DNA from: Lutjanus erythropterus | Lineage: Eukaryota; Chordata; Actinopteri; Lutjaniformes; Lutjanidae | Direction: 5' to 3' | NCBI GenBank assembly: GCA_020091685.1 | Contig: CM034598.1 | Coordinates: forward strand, 15,573,483-15,637,482 | DNA length: 64,000 bases | Shown: positions 1 to 14,000 of the stretch, one piece after another | Layout of the letters: every line of letters starts with the position of its first letter | Position numbering within the stretch: position 1 is the first letter of the stretch | The notes under the pieces: generated by a model | The model's input: only the letters and a program-made list of their open reading frames with translations | What the model was told of the DNA's origin: nothing | Databases searched by the model: none | Program-made: the position numbers and the translations under genes

Positions 1-740
1 TCAGTTTGTTTTGTTTTTTTTAACTCAAATCAAACTTTCCCTATTGCTGTGATAAACCCCAAGGGGTTGTGCAACACAAGTGAAATAAACTAAAAATCCA
101 CAATTATTCTCCAATATTTAATATAATGTTCTTTACATGGGAGAATATTGGTTGGTCACATCTTTTGCAATGCAGATGAGTCATCATATATTCCAGCCTG
201 TTACTTTTCTTTGCAACTGATTTTAAGATCAACAGAATATCTTGATTACATTGAATACATGAATTATTTTTTTTAAGCCAAAACAGAATTGGCAGTGCAT
301 AAAAATAAAAACAATATCCCCTCCAATGTATAACATCTCCTTTCCTTAACAACTAAAAATGCTTTCAAAAAAAAATTCTCCTCACTTTGCAGGAATTGTC
401 ATTCCACACCGGTGTTCCACTAACTGCCTTTAATATCTTAGAATTTTAGTGAATGAGAAAATTACATTTTGCTCATTCATTTGAGGAAATGGTTAACCAT
501 AAATCTAAGAATGAAAGCATAATGACATAAGCTTTCACAGAGGTGGGCTGCCACTTTTAAGGGTGGATCTGATTTCAGAAACTGCAGCCAAATGAGCCTT
601 TCCACCGGTGCGTGGGTGGCAAGAACACACAGGAAATCAGCGAGCGGTGTAATCCACCCTCAGTGAATAAATCTTAGATGAGTGATTAAATAATTAATCA
701 TCCAACTGCTTTAGACAACTGATAGACAGTAGAATCCTAC

Positions 741-3700
741 CTTGTTGCTGCGCACTCTTCACCTGGGCGAGGAAAGTCTGAGTACGATCATCATCCTGGA
801 GTTCAAGCAGCAGCTCAGGGGCTTTGTCTCCTTTGATTCGTATCCTAACAGAAGCTTGAGAGGAGTACAGAAAACACAGTTACACACGTGGGACACCTTT
901 AGACTTTGCAAACACATTAGAAATGCAGACTGCCTAGAAAACAAAGCAGAGTGATTTAACAGTGAGACAATTCAGCATTCTTTCAGAGAGACCTGGTAAC
1001 TCATGACCAGTGTTTGCTGCTAAATAAAGGACATAGACATTTGGCTGAAGGCATGCTCTAAAAATGTAGCATGGTTGGATAGGGGCAGGGTTGCAATAAA
1101 TGCCATGTTTTAGCTCACTGTTGTTCCCACAATAAATTATTCTTTCAAGCTTGCCTGAAGGACCAAAATAACATATTTTCTGCATAATCTCTGTTTGAAA
1201 ACAAAACAGAAAAAGGATTTAGTAGCCAAAGAGAGGAATAAGGTACTTACAATCTACTGAGAAGTTAATAAGAAGAGCCTCTTCAGCCTCTGAAATAAAA
1301 CAGGAAAGAGAGCTTTAATGGTGCCCATTCAGTTCAAAGGTCTGTTTAACCAGCGGTGTTATAAATTTTTCAACAGGCTCTAGCTGTTGTGTGTTGATTT
1401 GTAAGTAATATCAGTACAAAGGAAATGCTTCCTGGACTTTCACTTTTACATCACTGTGATGTAACCCTGAGAAAACAATAATGCTACTTTGCACAGTGGA
1501 TATAAGAAAGTGAGGTTAGAGTTAACTTTATTAACATGCTGCGTCCATTGAGACAGGAATTACAAACATCTTCTAAACAGTTTACAGCAGTAGGTGACTT
1601 AAAATATTCTTGATTAATCTTAGCATTCCCAAAACAGTTAATACTGTGAATTTGATAGAGGACAAAAAAAGATCACATACCTCTCACAATTTCAAAATTA
1701 CCATTGATGGGTATAGACAGCTGAGCCACTGGACGAGACACAACAGCATCAGGGGTGGCTAAAACACCCAATCTGTTTGAGAATAGCACAGTCTTGCTTA
1801 ACATCAGCTGCTCTGTGACAATAATCAATAAATTATCAAAAATACAAATCATACAATGACGCTGCAGATTTTTTTCTCATTAACAGCCATTCCTTTGCGA
1901 TTAAAATTGTGTTTCATGCATGCAATGTGGGTAAATGTTTAGGATTAGATTATAATCAACTATGTAATATGAGGATTAGATTATAGTCATCATGTAATTA
2001 ATATGTGAATTCAAGATCGACAAATCTGAAATGCACATGCACACATGCAAAGGTCTCCTTTATTCTAATCAGCTAAGTTGCTTTGGTTGAAGAAGCAGGC
2101 AGACATACAATGACACAAAACTAACAAAAGTCCTGATCTAGTCAAGTTTTGATGACAAATGTTTTCAGTACTGTAGCCAGAAACACATTCACAGAAGCTT
2201 TGTTTTGGGTCATTAAATAGTCAATATAAGCAGCTTCAAGTCTGTGTGATGTTGGTTAATGTGGGTGAGGTCTTATTTCACTATAACAATGGCTGACTAA
2301 CAGCCGGGGTCAAATCAGCATGCTGGGCACTGCCCAGACTTTTCCTCTACTTGACATTAAGTCTGATTACAGTTGACGAGAGGAAAATGATTCAGCGCTG
2401 CTGGACATGCGTGACAAGGACATACAGTTAGCCTGAATCAGCAACAAACCCTCTGATGTCGTAAGCGACACGACAACTAACAATGGAGAACATCCTCTCC
2501 TCAAGGGTGTGGACGAAATAACAGATACACCTTACAAAACAGCAGTCCTGAAGTAAACATGTATGTTATGGTGAGGCTCATGATGTTCAGTTTTCATTGA
2601 GACCATGAGACATGTTGCTCCAACTTATTTCTGAGATAACAGTTTATGAGTTCTATTATTCATCCTCTTTGAGTGTGTGCACCACTTTATGTCACCTTTA
2701 ACAAATAACTTCAAATAATTGTCTATTACAGGCCCACATTGGTAAGTATAAATTGTGACAAACAGAATAGTTTCAAAAACAGTGTGTCTACATATATCAG
2801 TGAGTTAATCTAATAATTTTTAATAATTGTTCAATTAAGTTTAAAGTCAATTTTGCAATGAAATTTAATATAAAATGTGAAATACAGACTACTCTTCTGA
2901 GTAAATACATACATTGTCAGTTAAAAATTATAAAGCAAAATGACAACAACTGGTTTAGTTGAAAAGCATTTGTCCAATTATGTTTTAGTGTGAAAAAAAA
3001 TTGTCCTGAATGATATTAATGTAATCACTACATAAAATTCTCATTTTTTTGCTGAAAGTCATTTAGACTTTAGGCTCATTTGTTTTAGATTTCATACATG
3101 TCTTTAAAATAAAAATGTAAATGGCATCCTATTTAGACCATGCTATAACATCCATTAAATAAATATTTAAGACCTTTTTAAACAAAATTTAAGACTATTT
3201 AATAGTTTAAGGCCTTTAATTAGTAAATGTGGAGACATTCTAAGATTTGAAGATCACACTGTAAGACTGCACTGGCAAAGATGACAGGTGGTCATAAGTA
3301 CATCATGCTAACACTGATTAGAAGGGGCATAATGAGGTCTTTAACACAAATATACAGAGCCTCAAAAATGAACACAATACAATTTTTACTCAAATCAAAT
3401 ATTGTCAAATTCACATTGTTATTTACTGTAGGGCTGTTGCATTGTAATGTGCTTCTTCTGCTATTTTGTTCACCCTGCGATAACAATGACCCTGCTGATT
3501 TAAAAAATGTCAACAATAAGCTGTCATATCTGTGCAGCACCAACTAAAACCCTGACAGCACCTGGTCTCCATGACTCTGACTGAGTGGAGTTCAGTGTGT
3601 GTGGGTTTTTAACACAGTCAGCTGAGGACGGAGCTTGTGTGCCCATGTGAGTCTCATTACAGTCCAGGACTAAGTGGAGGAATTCTGGATAATGCAAAGT

Positions 3701-6011
3701 GAGCTGGCTGCTGGTAAGGTGTAATTGCTTTCTCTCTCACATTAGTACACGCCACAACCTGCTACAAACACAAACAACACCGATGGTTTAACACACCCAC
3801 TGCTGTCTGCCACAACATCCCCTTTCACTAAACAAATGCTGGGGCTGCCAAGACTTGGGTTAAAATCCTGCTAATCTAACACTGAACCAAATCACTACAG
3901 CTCCACAGGCAACACTGGCCTGAAGAGGACTTTCAGAGCCACTGAACCATGCAGCAATTAACTTATTTCAACTGACACCTAATATTTTGTAACTGTAACA
4001 GGCAACACTTGTTTCAGGTCCTCTGGAGGAAAAACTTTGCCCTTTCACCTGAAAATACTAAATACTCCAATTTCTATTTTTCTGACAAAACACCTGACCT
4101 GTTTGACTTAACTACGCAAACTGGTTCCAACAATAGTAAGGCCTGTGTAATGTCATTCGCTATAAAAATCTATTGATTAGATAAGACAACCAACTTGAAA
4201 GCACAATAATCAAACTTTACAATCTGAATCATTTTGTTTATTACTCAGTGTGACGCTAGCAGGACGCACAACTTTTTAATACAACAATGTATTTTGCACC
4301 ATCTTCATACGGGTCATTTGCAGTTAGGGATGGATATCAAACTGGTACTAAACTGGTACTGGTTCCTGACTGGTCAGTACCAAAATACTGATCAGCTTGT
4401 GGACAAACAATACTGGTAGTTGTGTTTATGCATGTTACATAAACAGCTGACAGGGCAAAAATTTCAAAAGTATGGGCCTATTTTACTAAATTTAATGGAA
4501 ATGCAATTAAATGCAATACCCAATTTAACTTGTTACTTCTGTAAAACAGTAATAATATAATAACTGTTTAATCATTTCATGTCATTCCTTTTATTTTTTC
4601 ACCAAACTATGGCAAGTAGTATCAATAAGAGCAGATCACCAAAGCCCTGTCCTAAATGACAGCAGATTTTATTTATATGATTAGTCACATGACAAAGATT
4701 TCAGCTAAGAAAACAATTAAATTTGGGTCTATTTGAAATTTTCATTCTATTAAAATGTTGTAGTTAGTTTAGTATTGATAGCAAAATAATTCAGTCTTTT
4801 AATGACAATAGTCTTTATGAACCTGTGATAGTGCTGAAAGTCAGTAAACAACAACAATATCAGTACTCATGCCTTCTTGCAGGTTGAAAGCCATATTTGA
4901 ATGTGTTGCTAAAAAGTAACACAGCTTTTCAGTGCATGCCAATCAAAGGCAGCAGAAAATACAAAATAGCTCCCAATTAAAGAGGCAAGTAGACCAGACA
5001 CTTCAGATATGCCACAGCAAGTATCTACCTTCAAACAAGCTGTCAAAAACTTTGACTTCATCAAAATTCAGAGCTAAAGGCAGTGGATGCTGCAGATGAA
5101 CATCTAAAGAGCTGCTTCAAAACTCAAACATCCCACTAAATTTACCTGCTGCCTGATGACAAAAATACATAAATTTTCAGTCAGCAGGTTCTCTAATGAT
5201 ACTTACACAAACTGTCCACTGCGCTCAATTAGTGACAGTAGTCTGGACTCCTTGTTTCCAGCCCTCAGCTCCTGACCTCTCACAGTGTGAGCATCATAAT
5301 CAAGGAATTACGTTGACTGAGGAGGATGAGAAAGACTCATGGACATCACAAGCACTTAGTGGTTATTGAAATTAACCGCAGACTGGGCCTCACTTTAATT
5401 TTAGATTTGAAAATTAGTAGTTATGCGTGTGGTTAGACTGTGGGTGCTCATAACAAGTTATAATCTTTGATAGAAAAAGCCATGCTTATTAAAAAAAAAT
5501 CAGGGGCAAATTAATTAGACAAGTGACAAGTCATAAAGCAGAAAAACAGAGAAAGCAGGTCAGTGGCTTAAGTGGTTGGTGGCAGCCAGTGAAACTTAAA
5601 CTAAATCATGGCTAACGTTACTCTGTTCAAGAGCAAGTGGGTTTAATTGCCTAACTACAGAGGTTGGTCAGATTTGTATGGTTAGCATGTGGAGAACTGA
5701 ATTCAAAGTCAACTGTAGTTATAAAAGACCCAGGTAAATAAACCCACACGAATTACAAATCCATAAAATACAGTTAACGTCCAGTTATCTTGTTAGCTTG
5801 TTATTCATTTCGTTAAGTTGGCCGTCTCGCTAACGTGAACTGACGTTATGATTCAGTAAAGCTAACGTTAGCCAACGAGCTAAAACAAACTGAAAAACAT
5901 ATGAAAAAGGTTGTAACTCAATTCAAAAAGGATATTGCCAAGCACTCCTCGTCGACAATCCCCAAAGAGGACTCCATTCTTACCGATAATGAATAAACAG
6001 AAATGTATCAT
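741..6011 (-). CDS. ocrl: OCRL/INPP5B-type inositol polyphosphate 5-phosphatase, N-terminal (PH-domain) exons, partial
   Basis: The visible exons encode the N-terminal PH-like domain; the catalytic, ASH and RhoGAP regions of this family lie off the left edge. The family dephosphorylates PtdIns(4,5)P2 on endosomes and Golgi. Proposed coding exons, 5' to 3' on the minus strand, are 6011-5984 (ATG, weakest call), 5276-5209, 1807-1681, 1289-1251 and 854-741. Reading them gives ESRLLSLIERSGQF, then LSIPINGNFEIVREAEEALL and VRIRIKGDKAPELLLELQ, and ends in FLAQVKSAQQQ. The PIN-x-F-x-x-V-x-EAEE-x-LLI pattern matches the OCRL PH domain better than INPP5B. The 5276-5209/1807-1681 junction is uncertain. 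The donor GT|GTAAGT (exon end 5207) and the acceptor CACAG| (exon start 1812) look stronger individually but do not keep frame, unless a small exon was missed. Confidence is good for the family, moderate for the paralogue, low for the start codon. Confidence 0.62.
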
Positions 6012-6800
6012 TGGCTAGCGACTTTGTGTTGGTTCAGTCCAGACACGGCCAGAGAAAGTTAAATCCCCACCCGGCGGTGCGGCGGCCTTCCGGGGTGACA
6101 GCAGCTGTTCGGGGTTGTGGCTAATGCTAGCCGCTTGTTAGCTTCTTAGCCAGATGTTGTTTCTGACGGATGGGTCACAAATGTTCAACAGAGCCGAGAA
6201 CCCAGAATATCCCGGTTAATGTGCGCCATCGTGTCAAAAAAAAAAAAGAAGCAACCTTGATATATCCGACTTCTGATTGTGTTCAGGGAGCAGGCTGGTC
6301 AGACTACATGGCTGGCAGTTTGTGGCAGCTAGTTAAGATCCAGTAGAGTTTGCTATGTGGACTCCCTCCTTCCTCTCCTTCGTCTAGAAGTGAACCCTAG
6401 ATTTGTGAAAGTGTCGCGAGAGTTGCAAGCGTTTTTTTTTTTTACTTTGTTGTACATCTTGTACAAACAGGTTCTGTTTTATAACATTGTCGTTAAACTC
6501 TGGGTAGATATGGACATAAAATCCTTTGCTAGGGTGATGGAACGATCATGAATTGGGTTTAATAAATCACTCTCGCGAGACGATTCGCGAGTCTGGGGTT
6601 CCCTTCTATACACGACGTCTCCTGCCCCTCTCACTGCTCGTCGTCGATTCAGCTTCATCTTCTTGATTTTAGCGGCGGTTGGCATCAAGTTTGTGGCACA
6701 TAACGCCACCCTCTGCCGCGGAGTGTGAACCAGAGACTGAATACGGCCTCTCAGTCGACAAATAACGTAAGGGAAAAACTGCAATATCATGCCGTAAAAT
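6012..6800 (-). promoter_or_regulatory. CpG-rich promoter region upstream of the ocrl-like gene
   Basis: This stretch is richer in CpG than its surroundings. A likely first exon ends at the donor GTAAGA (5983-5978). A perfect TCTCGCGAGA palindrome lies at 6571-6580 and a related TCGCGAGAG at 6414-6422. TCTCGCGAGA is a known CpG-island promoter element bound by BANP. No TATA box is evident. No transcription start can be fixed from sequence, and the orientation is assigned only because the minus-strand gene starts here. Confidence 0.5.
6655..6722 (-). repeat. Short teleost interspersed repeat fragment
   Basis: On the minus strand this reads GGTGGCGTTATGTGCC, then TTGATGCCAACCGCC, then AAAATCAAGAAGATG. 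I recognise this order (GGTGGCG...GCC...GCCAACCGCC...AAGAAGA) as a short sequence scattered through many fish genomes, often near promoters. The small open frame here with TAAKIKKMKLNRRR is therefore unlikely to be a gene. Assigned by recall only. Confidence 0.4.
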
Positions 6801-7754
6801 CATTATTATTTTCATTATTGATTTTGTGTATCCTCTTTGGGCGTTTGAGGTTACCTTGCTGCATCGAGCTCTGTGCTTAAGTACAGTTTTGAGGTACTTG
6901 GACTTTAATTCAGTATATCCAATTTATTTTACTTTCTAGTTTTACTACACTATATTTCAGAGGGAATTATTCTTCTTTTCTCCCCTACAATTATTTAACT
7001 GCTATAGTTGCAAGTTACTTTGATTTTACATACAAAACATTACAGCTCAACCAACATGAGATTTTTAAAACCAATTCCAATACTGATTTTAGCGGGGAGA
7101 AAACACACTTATTACCAATTTGGTGGCCCATATAGTGAATTTTTGAGCTGGAATGAAAATAGACCTTGTATATGTGGACTGTGCACTGATTTTGCATCAA
7201 TGTCACTATGCAAAGTTACTCAGAAGGCTGTTTTCTTGAACAAATATTAAAGAATTGGCTAGTGAAGCTAAATATTCTGTCACGTGTTAAGTAATTTAGT
7301 ATATACAGAGCCAGTCCTGACCTGCATGGGGCCCCAAGCAAAATTCTGCTAAAGGATCATCCTAGCTGAGCAGAAAGCCATGTAAACCATTTGTCATTAC
7401 CACACAGTCACACCCCACTGCTTCCACAGTGTTACAGTCCTCCCGCCCCACTTTGCTCTGTCTGTCAAAGAATAAGAACTAAGATCTATATAGAACAGAA
7501 TGAGGCACAAAAACACAATATTTATTTAATAGAATATTTTGTGTAGAATCTTCTGATAAATGAATATCGACATTAACATGAATGAGAAAATTTTGAATAT
7601 TTAAAATATAAAAAACACTAAAACATAACACTGGGCTTTGGGTCTGATGCCTAGCAATTAGTCAGTTAATTGATTTCATATAATCAATAATAATGATAAT
7701 CAATCGTAAGTGATTATCATTAATTTCCATCTTGCATTAGTTCAGAGTTGTAAT

Positions 7755-8304
7755 CAGTGGTAGACTGTAAGTACATTTACATCAAGTACTGTACTTATTT
7801 TATACTGTACTTTATTAAATTTTATCCAACTTTATGCTTCTACACTACATCCCAGAGGCAAATACTGTACTTTTTAAATCCACAAAGCTGAAAAAAGGCT
7901 GTTTTATGACTTTTTAGAGATACATGGTTCTCACAGGACAGTGATGACAGACATTTGCCTTGGTTACAGACATGGTCTTATGGACCATGATGCATTGCTG
8001 TAGATTAAACTAACAGTGGCCTATAAAGTTGTTAAAATGAGCTCAACCTTAAACATCTACAGCAGTTAACAGCAGTGACATTAAGGCACTATTATTAATC
8101 CAAAAACATCAGACATAGTAACACTGACAGGGAACATTTTACTGCAACAAGACTTACTTTTACTTTAAGTAAATTTATCTAATAATATTTCCGTACTTTT
8201 ACTTCAGTACTGTTTTGTGAATGCATAACTTTTACTTGCAGTGAAGTATTTTTACAGTGTGATATTAGTACTTTTGCTTCAGTAAAGAATTTGAATTCTT
8301 CCAC
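7755..8304. repeat. Non-autonomous hAT-like transposon copy (CAGTGGTRG family), degraded
   Basis: The left end is CAGTGGTAGACTGTAAGTAC. The interior carries the repeated words AAGTACTGTACTT and CTTTTACTTCAGTA, and the right end is TTCTTCCACC. The same termini occur in the better-preserved copy at 41039-41836, which has an 8-bp target duplication. No coding capacity is seen. Confidence 0.55.
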
Positions 8305-8309
8305 CTTGA

Positions 8310-10880
8310 AGGAGTAACATCATATCCATGTATTGTCTGGACAGACAGACAGGTCTTTACAGAGGCTGTGTGCATGCACACATGAACTCATGTTCACGCA
8401 ATGGTGTGACCACCTCATGCTGAATCCTGGCCACCCCCTTTGGCCACCCTAATCACCACATCACAGCTGTAACTTTTTGCTCTACAATTTGAATGAGACA
8501 TGCTACACGATGTCTGACACCAGCTTTGTGTGGTAATACTTCAAAAGATGCCCCAGGGGTCACTGACCCACAGTTGAAGACCACTGCCTTAAATGATGGT
8601 ACATCAGTGGCTGTTTACACGCACACTAGTTTCCCACTAATATTCAGAATATGTCAATATTCTGAATTTGATACAGGTCATGTAAACAGCACATTCTGGT
8701 TGGATATTCTGATAAAGACGTGGAATTTGCTGGTATTATTTTTGTTTTGAAGCATTCCTTGTATATGTAAACAGGAAATCCAGAATGTGTGTCTCAGTTG
8801 GGGTTTTTACAGCAGTTTGTGACACACAACCTCTTCTGCTCTCTGCTGTAAACAAACCAAAAAGCCAATAGTTAGCAGGACTGGAGCAGAGATTCGTGCA
8901 CAAAAGAAAACCTCACATTTGTGATTGGAGAGAGAAACACACCTGCTTTCAAAAGCAAACTTGCCAGCTAATTGCTGCCAGTGGTGTAAATTTTACAGCA
9001 TTCTTGTTTCAGTGCAATGCTTCCTATTTAATGAGCAATGTTTGACAAGATGTAAATGAACAGAAATTCATAGACATAGAAATACAAGGAGAAAAAAATG
9101 TCTCTGATGTGGTTTTATTGCAAAAGAAGTTCAAACACCTTGATAAAATGACTTGCCTACAGCCTACAACTCGCCTTCAATCAGCATGAGAGTGAGTAGA
9201 TAATGACTGAGTTTTTATTTTTGGGTGAACTATCCCTTTAAGATAACTGCAGTCCCACCAACTACCTATGTGCTGTAAGCAATGCAGAAGGAGTGTTGTT
9301 TTAAACCTGTGCATTGAGATGGGTGGATTGGAGTAGTATGTATATAAGTAGTGTGTATCTGAGTATAAAATAGTGTGTGGAAGTGGAAGTGTGTAGCAGT
9401 AATATGCCCTTGTATTTGATCCCAGTATGAATACACCATAAGCTAATGTTTTGCACATGTGACCTATTCAATGATCTTATTTATTGTTTTTTTATATAGT
9501 AATGTCTGGTTTGATGCGACTTTTTCCCTTCATCCAAGGCAGATTTCTCCAAAGGGAGACAAATGAAGTAACCGTAGAAACAACTTTGATTTCCTTTTAC
9601 ATTTTCTTAGTTCGAAAAGTCAGTTCTTCATTTCACACAGAGAACTTACAGCTGCAGCTGCTCCTGTTGGAGCTACTTTGTGTCAGAACAAAGACAAAAT
9701 GTGAAACTGCTCCCAGTGAATTTAGTAAGTTTCAAGTGCAAGAGGGTAGGAACTCAAACTTAAATACTCACTTTCATATTAGTTTTTTTCAAACTATAAA
9801 ACAGCAGGGTCTCAAACTGATCATGTTTCTTTAGAAACTTCATTTGAACTTTGTACAGTACATTCATTCAACTCATCATTTCAAGTCACAAGACTTCAAG
9901 TTAGAAGAACTCATGTTTGTAAGTTCTGAAGACTTCTATATATAAATTTTAGGTTAAATAGTAACTTGAATAAAACAAAATAAAACATGTATATTTACAC
10001 TATAAAAACAAAACTTCACTGTGACTATTACAGCTCAGCCAGCGCCTCCTTCAAGTATTATCCCAAAAGGTCAAAGGTCAAAAGTCAAGTTCACTGACAT
10101 AATATTGTATAGCACTGTATTTTTTTCTTTGCTGACCATTTTTTATTGATAAAAAAATAATAAATGCCCCACACAGTCTCATTTTTTATTTTTGTTACAC
10201 ACAATAATGTGTGTACAAATTTTGATCTTCTGTGCACAAGATAGTGCTAAAATAGTATCATCTTCCCCATTCAGTGTGTTAAAATATTTTGGATTTATTT
10301 ATTTTGTTTTATATTATACTATATTTGTTTTTAAAACATTGTTTAAATCAGTTCATTTTTTCTGCAGAGCAATGAATAAAATTGCAAAACATACTTTTCT
10401 CTTAGACCTACAGTCCATAAGAAAGCTGTAACAGTAGGTTATAACATACATTGCTGTGCTGGATACCCCTCAAGTACACTTGTTCCACAGTTTGAACTGT
10501 TGTAGACTTTATGCTGTTGGTATCTGACAGGTTTACCACAGACTGTATCCCCTCATTGTGCATTAGTTTTTTGACTTTTCAAGTACTAGTTGTGAAACAA
10601 ATCAGAGACATCAATGTAAACAAACTACAATTCTCACCCCAGTAACACAATTTTACAAGTTTACTTTTATTATACATGTTTCAATGTTTTAAACATGGCC
10701 TCCTATAACCAAAACAAATATTGGCAGAAAATTAGACTTAATTAACTTAAGCTGAATCTTTGACCTCACTGTTCACACAATACTATTGTATTTAATATTA
10801 ATTTCAATAACAAATCATCAGGTGTTAATCTAAAAAATGATTGTAATTAACTTAGTAGATTAAGATTGCATGTATTTCAC
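8310..10880. other. Intergenic DNA without recognised genes
   Basis: I find no convincing exon between the hAT-like copy and the eva1c 3' end. A TTAA-flanked MITE end (GGGTGAACTATCCC abutting TTAA at 9238-9241) is present, but its partner end is not evident. Open frames here, such as one of 116 codons at 9484-9834, lack recognisable domains and fitting splice sites. Confidence 0.5.
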
Positions 10881-10882
10881 TC

Positions 10883-10888
10883 TTTATT
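10883..10888 (-). terminator. eva1c: Candidate eva1c polyadenylation signal AATAAA
   Basis: AATAAA on the minus strand, about 150 nt downstream of the eva1c stop codon. Other AATAAA-like hexamers occur in this AT-rich stretch, so cleavage position is not certain. Confidence 0.4.
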
Positions 10889-11038
10889 GTTTAGAATCAC
10901 TTGGTCATGAATGAAATACATAGATAAGGAGGCACAGATTAATTGTTTTAAAATAAAATGCAATTACGGTCCACTTAAATTTCATAGAAGGGTGTTTTTT
11001 TTTTGTTTTTTTTTGCTTTCTCATACATGTGACTTCTC

Positions 11039-14000
11039 TCAGCTGTTGTAGGTTTTGATCTTATGAATGGCATATGGGCTGGAGTCTCGATGTGGCCACA
11101 TGTCTCCGTTGGGCAGATTTCTCGTCTGTTCCACCTCACGATCGACCATCTCTACTGTCAGAGTGGATGGACTGAAGATGTCTGTTGTGCGGTAAGATTG
11201 CGTGAGGCGACAGAAGGACGACGTGTCTGAGATTTCGTCGTCGAAGAGGTCCTCCATCAGCTCCTTGCACTGCCTGCGAGACACTTTCAGTTCATCATTC
11301 AGCTCAGAAACCAGATCTTTGACATCCCTCACTAGTGTGGAGCGAACACCAAACAGACAGAGCAGGAAAACCAGTCCAGCACAGATTCCGGAGACAAAGT
11401 ACAGAGCCACTCGCTCTGGAAGACCTGGAAGAGATCAAATTGCAATTGGCATAAGATGCAGCAGATTTACAGTTGTGCATCCTTTTAAACATCCTTGTCC
11501 TATGCACTAAATTATTCCTTAAAGGGAAAATCCAACACTTTTCAGGTGCATCTCCAGTCAGTGATGATTGTAAATGTAGTCAATTGGACTAAATTCCAGA
11601 CTGTGTGCTGCAAAACCCGTAGCTCTTCCTGCGTCCAGTGATGTCATAGTAATGTTGTTGGTGTTAAGGAAGAACTACAAACTATTTAAGCTTGAATTTA
11701 GAGTCTCCACCTCTGGGTAGTCAGGGAAACAATCAAGCTATGTCTTTTCCAGTCAGTGATCGGGTCATGACATAGAGGAAATTACAGAAAAAGGGGTTGG
11801 TGAGTGTCTACCTCCATCATAGTGGAAGAACAACTCCACAGAGTGATCGGAGGTGGTGTCAACTGACATATACAAGTACCTTATTGAATCTCCAGGCACA
11901 TCTTAAGACACTATTTTGCTGTTTTAGAAAGCTGTCCACTGCGGTGTTATGTTAAACGTATTTAATTTTATTTAATATTAACATACATGAAAATGACACT
12001 AGTCTTCTCTATTTGGTGCTGGCAGTTCACCCGAAATGCGGTGTGGTCGAGGAAAGTGATGTGTGGCTGCTCTGATCAATAGCTATTGGCTAAGGTGGTG
12101 ATACGTGGCAACAGAAACTCACATGCAATGCATCCTGGTACATGTAGGCGCTTGCACAGCTCCACAAGCAGGGGAACTCTCCTTTCGTGGTCAATATAGC
12201 ACACACTGTGAAATTTAAGGCCTCAGTTGACCACATTTACTATCAGCACTGTTTAGACAGACATTAACATAAAAAAGTGGTGAATTTATCCTTCAAAAGA
12301 CTAAACTGATGTATTAACCACCAATTTACCACAGCTTGTTTATTCATTGCTTTACTGTTGACAATTTACCAAAAAAAAATGCCATAAGTTTTTACACTGA
12401 ATTCACTTTTAACTTCCCAAGCAGCCACTAACTGCACTTCACATCAGTATTATATGAAAACTTGCAGAGGCTTTAGACTCAGAGTAAACTATTGAGCCTC
12501 ATTAAGGAAACATTAAGTTGTCTTTTTTCAGATTTACATTATTTTTAACTGGTAATGTATAGAAGTTTAAGAGCACTGATTTTATTGAAAAGTCCTCTTA
12601 GACGGTGCAGTTGTGTGCAAATAGAAATATTTAATATCCAAGACTTCAGAGTCAGCTCTGGATCACCAATATGGTGCAGAAATCTCTCACTGATTTTGTC
12701 CTCATTGGCCATTGTTTGTCCTAAATGACCAGTGTGTAAGATTGAGTGGCATCTAGCAGGGAGGATGTAGATGCTTAATAGCACTCTCCTCACCCTCCTT
12801 CCCAGCATGTACGAGAAACTACGGTGGCTGGGAAACTCATGAAAAATGATAAAGGCCATATGTAGAGCCAGTGTTTGGTTTGTCTGTTCTGGGCTACTGT
12901 AGAAACATGGTGATGTAACATGGTGAACACCATGGAAGAGGACCTCTGCCCTCTGTAGATATAAATAGTTTATTTGAGGGACACAAAAACACAACAATTC
13001 TTATTTTCAGGTGATTATACACTAACAAAAACATGTTTATGAATCTTGTCTTCAATTTCTGTCATATTCTGCCAATATATCCCTCTAAATTTTACACACT
13101 GGACATTTCATAGACATGAGTATTTAAGTTTTCCACCAGCTCATGAATGCACCATCCAGAGGGATTTCTGAAAATAATCCAAACTGTCAACTGTAGGGAT
13201 GTAACAATATATGAAAGATAGCGATATCATGATTCAAAATGTCTCGATACCATACCAGACTGTGATGATATCATCACCATTTTACATGATTAACTATTTT
13301 ATTTTATGTTGCATCCTTAATTATGACTGAATGACAATGTAACTTCAACAAAAAAAAATTTTAAGATGATAAAATGTTTACTGATCAACTGCCTATCTTA
13401 AGAAGCTTTCATGTATGTGCAAGACGGTTTTAATACACTGTAAACTGAGAGGGAACAAATGGATGACTGAAATTAAGAAAAAAAAACATTAAAATAAAAA
13501 ACTATTGCATGCTTTGGAAAATGGTCAGCAGTAATGCAAAAATATTTATACACATTGTGTATAGCTACATAGAAAAATGGAGGTGGGGGGACATAAGTGT
13601 ATTTTTAATACGCTCAGTTTCTGAAGAAAGAAGCAAAAGAAAAATAAACTAGGCAGCTACTTACAATCAGTTATAATCAATTACGACTGTGATGTGACTG
13701 AGCACTAAAACCAAAACATGCTAAAACACCTGAATGTACCTTTAAATATGATTCACAACAATGATAATAAATGTACATGCAACCCTCGCCCGAAGTCTAC
13801 AGGCATCAGTGCACATACCCAATATTTTTTCAATGATCTCCAGAGAGTTGGTTAAGAGCACGTTTTGAGGCCTGTAGGTGGGGCCAGTGTACCATCCACC
13901 TGCAGGTGAGAGCGGTCTGGGCTCAGATGCCAGTCAAATCGGCTGCATGCAACAAAACCTGTGAATATTCAGTCTGACTCTCACCGTGTGTGTAGTCTGA

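Noticed and set aside
540-640. Possible further ocrl exon on the minus strand
   Set aside because: No frame continuing KSAQQQ has matching splice sites and OCRL-like sequence here; the next exon is probably off the left edge.
6479-6790. 103-codon minus-strand open frame with TAAKIKKMKLNRRR
   Set aside because: It overlaps a recognised short fish repeat and a CpG promoter; no domain, no splice context.
9484-9834. 116-codon plus-strand open frame
   Set aside because: No recognisable family, no good start context or splice partners, AT-rich composition like the neighbouring non-coding DNA.
12545-12997. 150-codon minus-strand open frame
   Set aside because: It coincides with a MITE copy (12728-13104) whose relatives lie in other introns; stops differ between copies.
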